Positions 16,602 through 23,824 of a stretch of 47,046 nt of DNA are shown here, in pieces (positions within the stretch are counted from its first letter, which is position 1; each line of letters begins with the position of its first letter). This DNA is from Pseudomonadota bacterium (GTDB lineage Bacteria > Pseudomonadota > Alphaproteobacteria > SP197), in the NCBI GenBank assembly GCA_027592745.1, contig JAQCLG010000011.1:1-47046 (forward strand), written 5' to 3'. The position numbers and the translations under genes are program-made. The notes under the pieces were generated by a model that saw only the letters and a list, made by a program, of their open reading frames with translations, did not search any database and was not told the DNA's origin.

Positions 16602-17396
16602 CTAGCGGCCGGCGAGCGCCTTGTGGAGCTGGCCGTGCAGATGGGGGTTGGCAGCGAGCACCGAACCGCGCTCGAGTTCGACCGGGCTGCCGTCGACCGC
16701 GGTCAGGTAACCGCCGGCCTCACGCACCAGCACGATGCCGGCGGCGATGTCCCAGGGCTTCAGGCCGTCTTCCCAGTAACCGTCGAGCCGGCCCGCCGCG
16801 ACATAGGCCAGGTCGAGGGCGGCCGAACCCATGCGGCGCAGATCGCGGGTGTGGCTGAGCACGTGGTTCATCTGGGTCATGAAACGCTGGCGCGCCTCCG
16901 GGCTCTCGTCGGCCGAGCGGCCGTGGGCGACCAGGCTGCTCGACAGCTTGTCGCGCGCCGAGACCCGCAGGCGGCGGTGGTTGAGGAAGGCGCCGCGGCC
17001 CTTCTCGGCCCAGAACAGCTCGTCCTTGATGGGATCGAAGACAATACCCGCGATCAGCTCGCCATCCTGCTCGACGCCGATGGAGATCGCGAACTGGGGC
17101 ACCGAATGCATGAAGTTGAGCGTGCCGTCGAGCGGGTCGACGATCCAGCGCGAACGGCCGTCGGCGGCCTTCACCGGGCCCGATTCCTCAAGCAGGAAGC
17201 CGAACCCGGGGCGTACCCGGGAAAGTTCCTCCTTCAGCGTCTGCTCGGCGCGCAGGTCGGCGGCGGTGACGAAATCGTTGGTGCCCTTGCGCGAGACCTG
17301 CAGGTTCTCGACCTCGTTGAAGTCGCGGATCAGGCTGCGGGCCGCCTTGTCGGCGGCCTGGGCCATCATGGAAATGAGCGGTGAACGCTGTGCCAC
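16602..17396 (-). CDS. suhB: Inositol monophosphatase family protein (SuhB)
   Basis: A 264-residue Mg2+/Li+-type phosphatase. Metal-site motifs are EESG, WIVDPLDGTLNF and PWDIAAG. The N-terminus (SPLISMMAQAADKAARSLIRDF, then SRKGTNDFVTAAD) is characteristic of alphaproteobacterial SuhB. It hydrolyses inositol-1-phosphate or a related phosphate ester; SuhB also has RNA-polymerase roles in E. coli. The GTG at 17394-17396 is chosen because the homologous N-terminus begins there; an ATG at 17369 would remove conserved residues. It lies 7 bp after efp on the same strand, so co-transcription is likely. The stop is TAG. Confidence 0.9.
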   Translation of the reverse strand: MAQRSPLISMMAQAADKAARSLIRDFNEVENLQVSRKGTNDFVTAADLRAEQTLKEELSRVRPGFGFLLEESGPVKAADGRSRWIVDPLDGTLNFMHSVPQFAISIGVEQDGELIAGIVFDPIKDELFWAEKGRGAFLNHRRLRVSARDKLSSSLVAHGRSADESPEARQRFMTQMNHVLSHTRDLRRMGSAALDLAYVAAGRLDGYWEDGLKPWDIAAGIVLVREAGGYLTAVDGSPVELERGSVLAANPHLHGQLHKALAGR

Positions 17397-17403
17397 GGAC
17401 CGC

Positions 17404-17970
17404 TCAGCCCTTGGAGCGTTCGCGGTAGGTCTGATCCTCGGTGTTGACGACGATCTTCGTGCCGACCTCGATGAAGGGCGGGACCATGACGCGCATGCCG
17501 TTGTCGCAGATCGCCGGCTTGTAGGACGAGGTTGCGGTCTGGTTCTTCACGACGCCTTCGGTCTCGGTGATCGTCAGGACCACGGTCTCGGGCAGGCTGA
17601 CACCCAGGGGTTCATCGTCGTAGGACTGCACGGTCACCATCATGCCGTCCTGCAGGAAGGCGGCCTTGTCGCCGATCAGGTCGCGCTCGATGGCGATCTG
17701 CTCGAAGGTCTCGGTGTCCATGAAGGTGAAGTGGTTATCGTCGGCAAAGAGGAACTGGTAGTCCTTGTCGTAGAGGCGCACGCGTTCGACGGTCTCGGAA
17801 GAACGGAAGCGCTCGTTGATCTTGGTGCCGTCGCGGATGTCCTTGAGCTCGACCTGCAGATAGGCGCCGCCCTTGCCGGGCTGTGTGTGCTGGATCTTGG
17901 TCGCTACCAGCAGGCGGCCCTTGTGCTCGATGACCATGCCGGGCCGGACCGCGTTACCATCGATCTTCAT
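17404..17970 (-). CDS. efp: Translation elongation factor P
   Basis: A 188-residue EF-P with the three beta-barrel domains. The N-terminal KOW-like domain has the loop QPGKGGA, with Lys33 at the tip corresponding to the residue modified in many bacteria. The C-terminal domain runs from VVLTITETEGVV to the end. EF-P rescues ribosomes stalled at polyproline stretches. ATG 17968-17970 fits the family length. It is first of a two-gene unit with suhB. The 310 bp between it and the divergent DUF1254-type gene should hold its promoter. Confidence 0.97.
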   Translation of the reverse strand: MKIDGNAVRPGMVIEHKGRLLVATKIQHTQPGKGGAYLQVELKDIRDGTKINERFRSSETVERVRLYDKDYQFLFADDNHFTFMDTETFEQIAIERDLIGDKAAFLQDGMMVTVQSYDDEPLGVSLPETVVLTITETEGVVKNQTATSSYKPAICDNGMRVMVPPFIEVGTKIVVNTEDQTYRERSKG

Positions 17971-18280
17971 TGCGTGACCTGATGTCAGGGGTTGTTCGGG
18001 GCGCGGAAGCTATCAGCGCGACCATGCCTTGGCAATTCGCGCCGCAACGGCGGTTTTGGGGCGGTAACGGGGTCACATGCGGGGCCCGGACCGTGGTCTG
18101 CACGAGATGACAGGACTCCGGGCGTAACAGACTTCATATTGCGCCGTGCAGAACCGTTGATTCGAAGACAGCAGCGATCGCTTTTGCCCGACAAGCAGGG
18201 CTGTGAGGCATTTCAGCAACGCCAAGGTTATCTGCCGTCATCGTCCCGGTGGGTACCTGTGATAGCTCAAGGGAGTAAAG
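17971..18280. other. 310-bp divergent intergenic region
   Basis: The region lies between the starts of efp (minus) and the DUF1254-type gene (plus), so it should carry promoters for both. AGGGAG just before 18281 is a good ribosome-binding site. I found no convincing -35/-10 pair, no tRNA-like cloverleaf and no supported small gene. A GCGATCGC palindrome lies at about 18174-18181; its significance is unknown. Confidence 0.5.
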
Positions 18281-19912
18281 ATGGTGTTCCACCTCCGCAA
18301 GATTTCGACCCTGGCCCTTCTGGCCGGCGCGCTCAGCCTGGGCGGGGCGATGCACGCAGCCGCCGAGGAGGCGTTCCAGACGCCGGATTACCTGATCACG
18401 CCCGACAAGCCGGACTCCAGCATTGGCACGCTGGAGTTCACCGACGGCGCGCCGACCTAGGAGACGGCCGACAAGGTCTGGGACACGCTCGACTTCAACA
18501 ATGCGCTCAGCGTCTATCTCAACAGCTATGGCGGGGCCTCGGCCTATGCCATCCGCCAGGGCTTCATCGACGCCGGCATCGAGGACAACTCGGTCCTCAT
18601 CTTCGAGAGCCTGATGGACTCCAAGTCGCTGTTCCTGACGGCCAACGCCGATACGGTTTATTACCTCTCCGCGATCGACCTTTCCAAGGGTCCCATGGTG
18701 ATCGAGCAGCCTTCCGATGCGGTGGGCACGATCAACGACATGTGGTTCACCTGGATCATCGACATCGGCGGGCCCGGCCCCGACCGTGGCTAAGGTGGCC
18801 GCTACCTGATCGTTCCGCCCGGCTACGACGGCCCGCTGCCGGAGGGTGGTTTCTTCATCGGCCACTCCAAGACCGACCATGTGCTCTATGCCGCGCGCGC
18901 CTATCTCAAGGACAACGATCCCAAGCCGGCGGTCGACAACATCAAGGCCAATCTCAAGATCTATCCCTATACGCCGGGCGGCGTCGGTTCGAGCATCGCC
19001 ACGGCGCTCGAGGGCGGTCTCCGGCTGGAGCAGACCCCGCCGGCGCCCGAGACCAAGTTCATCGATGGCAGCGGCATGGCGTTCAACACGATCCCGCCCA
19101 GCGATGCCTCGGTCTTCGACATGATCAATGCCAACGTCCAGGCCGAGCCGGCGACCTCCTACGATGTCGAACTGCTGGGCCAGATGGCCGCCATCGGCAT
19201 CGTCAAGGGGCAGGAGTTCAAGCCCGACGCCAGGATGCAGAAGATTCTGGCCGACGCCGCTGCGGTGGGTAGTGCGACCTCGCGTGCGCTCAACTGGATG
19301 CCGCGGGAAGAACTGGGATGGACGTACTATCCCGACTCGTACTGGGCCAACATGCTCTGGCAGGGTGGTGCCAACTTCGAGACGCCGCCGCCGATGATCA
19401 ACAAGGACGGCACGTTCGCGCCGCTGCCTGCGACCGGCGCACGCACCCTGGCCTCGCGCACGGCCTTCTACTACGGCTACACGCTCAGCTCGCCAGGCAT
19501 GATCATGCGCCTGCCGCACGTCGGTTCGCAGTACCTGATGGGCTTCCTGGACGCCAAGGGCGAAGTCCTGGACGGCGCCAAGACCTACAAGGTGACCATG
19601 CCCAAGGACATCCCGGCGGCAGCCTTCTGGTCGTTCACGCTCTACGACAACCAGACCCGCTCGATGCTGCAGACGCCCCAGGGTTATCCCCGTTCCGGCA
19701 GCCAGAGTTATCCCTCGCCCGCGGCTGAGGCTGCCGAGGACGGCACCACGACGGTCTGGTTCTCGCCCGAGCAGCCCGAAGGTGTGGCCCGCGGCAACTG
19801 GATCCAGACGGTGCCGGGCAAGGGCTGGTTCACGCTGCTGCGCCTCTACAGCCCCCTGGGGTCGTTCTTCACCAAGGAATGGCGCCTGAGCGAGATCGAG
19901 GTCGTCGAGTAG
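18281..19912 (+). pseudogene. DUF1254/DUF1214-type secreted protein gene with two in-frame stops
   Basis: From ATG 18281, with AGGGAG upstream, a signal peptide (LALLAGALSLGGAMHAAAEE) leads into a frame stopped by TAG at 18458-18460 (codon 60) and TAA at 18791-18793 (codon 171). Between and after the stops the same frame is fully conserved: LFLTANADTVYYLSAIDLSKG, RYLIVPPGYDGPLPEGG, and WSFTLYDNQTRSMLQ near the end, as in DUF1254/DUF1214 proteins of unknown function. Both stops are one substitution from a Gln, Glu or Lys codon. The reading frame is otherwise intact for 543 codons. It is a recent pseudogene, or a sequence-error product. Internal re-initiation at 18881 could give a C-terminal fragment. 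Confidence 0.85.
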
Positions 19913-19924
19913 TTCGCTGCGGTG

Positions 19925-19951
19925 CGGACCGCGCCGGAACGGCGCGGTCCG
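19925..19951 (+). terminator. Perfect 12-bp GC stem-loop after the DUF1254-type gene
   Basis: Two exactly complementary 12-base arms surround a GAA loop, beginning 13 bases after the TAG stop. There is no T-tract directly behind it. It lies between convergent genes and may act on both strands. Confidence 0.65.
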
Positions 19952-19977
19952 ATCGATCCGGGGATCGCATCGGCTCT

Positions 19978-20007
19978 GCGGGGCTGGTGCGGTCCCCGCT
20001 TCGTTTT
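19978..20007 (+). terminator. Rho-independent-type hairpin with T-rich tail
   Basis: GCGGGG, ten loop bases, CCCCGC, then TTCGTTTT. It follows the first hairpin and precedes the end of the convergent ThiE-like gene. The stem with T-rich tail fits a plus-strand terminator. Confidence 0.55.
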
Positions 20008-20023
20008 CGGTGCTGAGCGGAAG

Positions 20024-20638
20024 TTACGCGATCGCCGCCGCAGCGCAGGCGGCGGCGGCGGAAGCGCCTTCGGGCGCGTCCCAGACGGCGCCGCGCAGCA
20101 GGACGAAATCGGCGCCAGCAGCCTTCGCGGCGGCCATGTTGCCGAGATCGAGGCCGCCCGCGGCGATGCAGGGCAGCTCCATCATGAGCTGCCACCAGGC
20201 AAGCGCTTCGGCAGCCTCGGGTGCCCATGGACCGAACGAGACGTAATCGGCGCCGGCTTCGCCGGCTTCCATGGCCTCGTGGCGCGAGTGGCCGCAGCCG
20301 GCACCCAGGATGGCGCCTTCCGGCAGCTTCTTTCTCAGACCCTTGACGGGTCCCTGGACGTGGACTCCGTCGGCGCCGGTTGCGCCGACCAGGTGATGGC
20401 GGGCGTTAAGCAGGAAGGCGACATCGCGCTCCTGGCAGACCGGCGCCAGCACCCGCGCAACGGCGCCGTAGGTCTCATCATCGGCATCGGCGAGATAGAG
20501 CTGGAAGCAGGCGACGTCGGCGGCATCGAGGGTTGCCGCCAGGATATCGGCAAAGGACCCCGGATCCAGTGCCCGCGGGGAGAGGAGATAGAGGCGGCAG
20601 GGCGCCGCCTCCGTTTCCTTCGCGCCCAGGGCGGTCAG
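20024..20638 (-). CDS. Thiamine-phosphate synthase family protein (ThiE-like), apparent CTG start
   Basis: About 204 residues. RLYLLSP, DAADVACFQLYLAD, NARHHLVGATGADGVHV and GHSRHEAMEAGEAGADYVSFGPW match ThiE-like TIM barrels, which join HMP-PP and thiazole phosphate. The second alpha/beta repeat ends GADFVLLRGAVWDAP. The frame has no ATG, GTG or TTG between its upstream stop (20690-20692) and the conserved RLYLL. The best start is CTG 20636-20638, which overlaps the aldolase TGA (CTGA) with AAGGG next to it. A GTG at 20452 would delete the first third of the barrel. The stop is TAA. Proximity to fba is common in alphaproteobacteria. It may be a paralogue without ThiE activity. Confidence 0.75.
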   Translation of the reverse strand: MTALGAKETEAAPCRLYLLSPRALDPGSFADILAATLDAADVACFQLYLADADDETYGAVARVLAPVCQERDVAFLLNARHHLVGATGADGVHVQGPVKGLRKKLPEGAILGAGCGHSRHEAMEAGEAGADYVSFGPWAPEAAEALAWWQLMMELPCIAAGGLDLGNMAAAKAAGADFVLLRGAVWDAPEGASAAAACAAAAIA

Positions 20639-21555
20639 CCCTTGCCCTGGTAGATCGCGACGATCCTGTCGAGCATGGCGAGCGCATCCTCACGCTTCCG
20701 CTGGAAGGTGTTGCGCCCGATGATCGAACCCGTGGCGCCGCCGGCGTAAAGCGCGCCGATCTCCTTGTAGATGCCGTCGAGATCCTTGGCGGCACCGCCC
20801 GAGAAGACGACGATGCGGCGGCCGTTGAAGGCCGACTGCATGACGTGGGCGATGCGCGCCTCCAGCGTGGAGATGTCGATCTTCTCGGACTCGTAGACCT
20901 TCTTGGCCTCGCCCTGTTCGATGAAGGCCGTGGGCGGCTTGACCTTGATGATGTTGGCGCCGAGCTGGGCGGCCATGTGGGCGGCATAGGCGGTGATGTC
21001 GATCGCCGTCTCGCCGTCCTTGGAGAGGTCGCCGCCGCGCGGATAGGACCAGACCACGGTTGCGATGCCGCAGGACTTGGCCTCCAGCGACATCTCGCGG
21101 ATTTCCTCGAACATCTCGAACTGGTGATCGCTGCTGGGGTAGATCGTGAAGCCGATGGCCGAGCAGCCCAGGCGCAGGGCATCCTGGACCGAGGCGGTGA
21201 CCGCCTGGTCCTTGGCACTCGCCAGGCTGTTGGAGTTGTTGGCCTTGAGGATCAGCGGAATGGCGCCGGCGAAGGTATCGGCACCGGCCTCGAGGAAACC
21301 AAGGGGCGCGGCATAGGCATTGAGGCCCGCGTCGATCGCGAGCTGGAAGTGGTAGTGCGGATCGTAGGCCGCCGGGTTCTTGGCGAAGCTGCGGGCGGGG
21401 CCGTGCTCCCAGCCCTGGTCAACTGGCAGGATGACGACGCGGCCGGTGCCACCCAGGCGGCCGTGCATCAGGATGCGGGCGAGGTTGGCCTTCACGCCCG
21501 GCGGTTCGCCCTCGTACCACGACAGGATCTGCTTCACGCGGCGTGTGATCTTCAT
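20635..21555 (-). CDS. fbaB: Class I fructose-bisphosphate aldolase (DhnA/FbaB type)
   Basis: A 306-residue DhnA-type aldolase. VVILPVDQGWEHGP at the first strand, ATVVWSYPRGG, ANIIKVKPPT (with the probable Schiff-base Lys in IIKVK), and VVFSGGAAKD with GATGSIIGRNTFQR for phosphate binding are visible. It interconverts fructose-1,6-bisphosphate with DHAP and GAP. ATG 21553-21555 is preferred over 21562-21564 because AAGGGG touches the earlier ATG directly but lies 9 bases from the later one. It belongs to the tkt-gap-pgk-fba metabolic cluster. The ThiE-like gene overlaps its stop. Confidence 0.9.
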   Translation of the reverse strand: MKITRRVKQILSWYEGEPPGVKANLARILMHGRLGGTGRVVILPVDQGWEHGPARSFAKNPAAYDPHYHFQLAIDAGLNAYAAPLGFLEAGADTFAGAIPLILKANNSNSLASAKDQAVTASVQDALRLGCSAIGFTIYPSSDHQFEMFEEIREMSLEAKSCGIATVVWSYPRGGDLSKDGETAIDITAYAAHMAAQLGANIIKVKPPTAFIEQGEAKKVYESEKIDISTLEARIAHVMQSAFNGRRIVVFSGGAAKDLDGIYKEIGALYAGGATGSIIGRNTFQRKREDALAMLDRIVAIYQGKG

Positions 21556-21616
21556 GGCGGCCATCCCCTTGGAACCTTGCGACTGTGGGACTGATTAGCT
21601 TAGCGCCGCAGGCTTT

Positions 21617-22054
21617 TCAATTTGACCCGTGCGCCGCCAGCCATTGCGCCAGGGGTTCATCCACAGGGCGACCGGGGTGCAGGGCAAGCGCCGGAGGCAG
21701 CACGGCATGAAAGCGGCCGCCGCACGCGCACGTCATGGAGACAATGCGCGCGGTGCCGTCGCGTTCCATACCCAAATGGAGTTCACGCCAGCCCAGGCGC
21801 AAGGCCAGCATCGCGGTGCCGGCATCGCGCCCGCAATCGAGGATCGCGCGGGGTGCGCCGGCCTGGACCATCATTTCCAGCAGGTAACCCGGCCCGTGCC
21901 AGGCATGGGCCCCGGGTTCGGTCAGCAGGATGACCTCGGCGCGAAGGCGGCGCGCCGCGGCGACGACCGCGCACGCCTGTTCGAGGGTGCAGACGACGAC
22001 GGCGGGAGGCATGGAATGGAAAGTATTTACTTGACTATTCATGATCCCTAGCAT
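21617..22054 (-). CDS. Conserved hypothetical protein next to fba
   Basis: Up to 145 residues, not recognised with certainty. It has an alpha/beta look: VVVCTLEQACAVVAAARRL, EVILLTEPGAHAWHGPGYLLEMM, AILDCGRDAGTAMLALRLGW, and a short C-terminal part with a Cys pair (CACGG). Codon use and the hydrophobic/polar pattern support coding. Three starts are possible: 22054, 22042 and 22012. The last begins right before the first strand, and the 40 bases upstream of it are unusually AT-rich, like a promoter. It is divergent from the gene at 22078 and 61 bp upstream of fba on the same strand, so may be co-expressed with it. Confidence 0.65.
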   Translation of the reverse strand: MLGIMNSQVNTFHSMPPAVVVCTLEQACAVVAAARRLRAEVILLTEPGAHAWHGPGYLLEMMVQAGAPRAILDCGRDAGTAMLALRLGWRELHLGMERDGTARIVSMTCACGGRFHAVLPPALALHPGRPVDEPLAQWLAAHGSN

Positions 22055-22077
22055 GGCCGCCTGCTGGAGGTGCGCCC

Positions 22078-23094
22078 ATGATCCTGCCCTGTCGCCACAC
22101 CTACGTCCCCTACGCGCAAGCCGCCAGCGCCCCCAACATCGTGATCGACGGCACGCCCAACGACAACACGGTGCTGCCGCTCTCGCACTGGCCCAGGAGC
22201 GGCACGCCCTGGAAGCTGAAGGCCGACACCTCCGTCGAGGTGGTCTTCAACTATCTCGACAGCCCGCCCGACCATGTCGCCGTGGCGCCGGTGACCAACG
22301 ATCATTTCGACGAGGACGGGTTGATCGGCCTGTGGTGCATGATCCATCCGGTGGCGGCGCTCGAGCGGCGGGCGCTGCTGATCGATGCCTCCCATGCCGG
22401 GGACTTCGCGACCTATCGCGACCGGCGTGCCGCGCGCATCGCGTTCTCTATCTCCCGCCTGGTCGACCGCCAGCTTTCGCCCTGGGGCGCCGAGACCTTC
22501 CCCAAGGCCTATCCCGACTACTGCGTGCTGGTCTATAGCCGGCTGCTGGAGATGCTGCAGGACATCATCGACAACCTGGACGGCCACGAGGCGCTGTGGG
22601 CCGACGAGGACGCCCTGCTTGGCGCCAGCGAACAGGCGCTGGAGCGGGGCGAGGCCACGATCGAGGAACGCCCCGACGTCGATCTCGCGGTCGTGCGGGT
22701 GCCGGCAGACTGGCCCGAGTGGTCGGCCCACCGCTTCACGCAGCAGCGCAGGGTGATGATCCACCCCATGGCGGTGCACAACCGCACCCGGTGCAACCGG
22801 ATCGCGACGATCTGCGGCGAGCGTTTCGCCTTCACCTATCGTTATGAAAGCTGGGTGCAGATGGTGACGCACCACCCGCCCGCCCGGGTCGATCTCAAGC
22901 CGCTGGCCGAGACGCTGACCCGGGAGGAGGGCGGGCGGCATGCCTGGTCCTTCGATGGCGTCGAGCAGATCGTGCCGGTCCTGGCGCCGGGTGACGGAAT
23001 CAGCGGCCTAGGGGAGACGGCATTCCTCGCCGCTCTGGGCGAAGCGCTGGCGAACGGTGCACCGGCCTGGGATCCCTACGACGCCGACGACTGA
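22078..23094 (+). CDS. Conserved hypothetical protein (resembles DUF6687-type)
   Basis: A 338-residue protein with no signal peptide or membrane helix. NIVIDGTPNDNTVLPLSHWP, LKADTSVEVVFNYLD, NDHFDEDGLIGLWCMIHP and LLIDASHAGDFATYRD are strongly patterned. NDHFDEDG and the His/Asp-rich middle suggest a metal- or phosphate-handling enzyme, perhaps DHH-like, but I cannot assign a reaction. The DUF label is from memory. GGAGGTG lies 5 bases before ATG 22078. It sits, against the prevailing strand, between fba's neighbour and the copper operon, breaking the usual pgk-fba adjacency. Confidence 0.75.
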   Translation: MILPCRHTYVPYAQAASAPNIVIDGTPNDNTVLPLSHWPRSGTPWKLKADTSVEVVFNYLDSPPDHVAVAPVTNDHFDEDGLIGLWCMIHPVAALERRALLIDASHAGDFATYRDRRAARIAFSISRLVDRQLSPWGAETFPKAYPDYCVLVYSRLLEMLQDIIDNLDGHEALWADEDALLGASEQALERGEATIEERPDVDLAVVRVPADWPEWSAHRFTQQRRVMIHPMAVHNRTRCNRIATICGERFAFTYRYESWVQMVTHHPPARVDLKPLAETLTREEGGRHAWSFDGVEQIVPVLAPGDGISGLGETAFLAALGEALANGAPAWDPYDADD

Positions 23095-23107
23095 GGCGCT
23101 CGCGCCT
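23094..23107. terminator. Small hairpin between convergent genes
   Basis: AGGCG, CTCG loop, CGCCT at the convergent ends of the 22078 gene and copB. The stem is short (5 bp) and has no T-tract. Confidence 0.3.
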
Positions 23108-23121
23108 ACCCGCCGCTTCCG

Positions 23122-23823
23122 TCAGAACATGAGTCGGGTTCCCACGACGACGAACAGCTCGTCGATGTCCTGGCCGGCGGCACGGCGGAGGTCGGCGGTA
23201 TCGCCGAATGCCCGTTCCCAGTGGATACCGACATAGGGGCTGATCGCCCGGTCGACGAGGTCGTAGCCAAGGCGGGCCCCCAGCTCGACCGTCGGTCCCC
23301 AGGCTGCGGCGCCAATCGCCGTGTCGTCGACCAGCGGCAGCTCGATCTCCAGGAGAGGCGACAGGACGATGCGGTTGGTGATCAGCGCCTCGTACTCCGC
23401 CTCGACGCGGAGGAACGGCCGGTCCGACAGGAAGGCGTCCGCGTTGAGCTCGACCCACTGGGGGGTGAGCCCCTCGATGCCCACGACCCCGTAAAGCCTG
23501 TCGGGACCGTGCGGAGTCGAGACGCTGATGCCGGCGGAGGCATCGAAGAAGTCCGAAACCGGGACCCTGAGGCGCGCCTGGTTCTCGAGCTTTTCGAAAC
23601 TGTCCTCGTCCGGATCCCATTCCCCGCGGCTCCGCCAGACAGCCTGGAGCTCATCGGCGCCGGCGAAGGCCTCGGCCTCCCACGCGGCGAGATCGGCGTC
23701 GTCGCCCGTGCGCCATTCGAGTTGCTCAGCCTGGACACCCCAGAACACCAGGGGCTCGGCGGCTGAAGCGGTCGCGGGGCCGAGGAGGATCGTCGCCACG
23801 GCGGCGGTCAGGAGGGTTCGCAT
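23122..23823 (-). CDS. copB: Copper resistance protein B (outer-membrane)
   Basis: A 233-residue CopB family protein. The signal peptide is RTLLTAAVATILLGPATASAAE. LVFWGVQAEQLEWRTGDD begins the domain and is followed by alternating beta-strands: ENQARLRVPVSDFFDASAGI, GIEGLTPQWVELNADAFLS, SPLLEIELPL, SPYVGIHWER. The chain ends with an aromatic residue after VVVGTRLMF, as outer-membrane barrels do. The Met/His-rich N-terminal part seen in some CopB proteins is missing. It is thought to act in outer-membrane copper sequestration or export with CopA. ATG 23821-23823 lies one base after the copA stop. It is last in the copper operon. Confidence 0.88.
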   Translation of the reverse strand: MRTLLTAAVATILLGPATASAAEPLVFWGVQAEQLEWRTGDDADLAAWEAEAFAGADELQAVWRSRGEWDPDEDSFEKLENQARLRVPVSDFFDASAGISVSTPHGPDRLYGVVGIEGLTPQWVELNADAFLSDRPFLRVEAEYEALITNRIVLSPLLEIELPLVDDTAIGAAAWGPTVELGARLGYDLVDRAISPYVGIHWERAFGDTADLRRAAGQDIDELFVVVGTRLMF

Positions 23824-23824
23824 G

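Noticed and set aside
12689-16858. A 1389-codon open frame on the plus strand across the motor operon
   Set aside because: It is antisense to four genes with clear domains. Its translation is low in recognisable motifs and rich in Gly/Ala/Arg, as expected from high-GC third positions.
17971-18280. Hidden tRNA or small gene in the 310-bp efp upstream region
   Set aside because: No cloverleaf, no ribosome-binding site with a convincing frame other than that of the gene at 18281.
543-18793. Stop-codon reassignment to explain in-frame TAA and TAG
   Set aside because: TAG ends the PhaB-like, MotA-like, OmpA-domain, suhB and dinG genes, and TAA ends zapA and the ThiE-like gene, all at normal family lengths. 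Both codons still mean stop.
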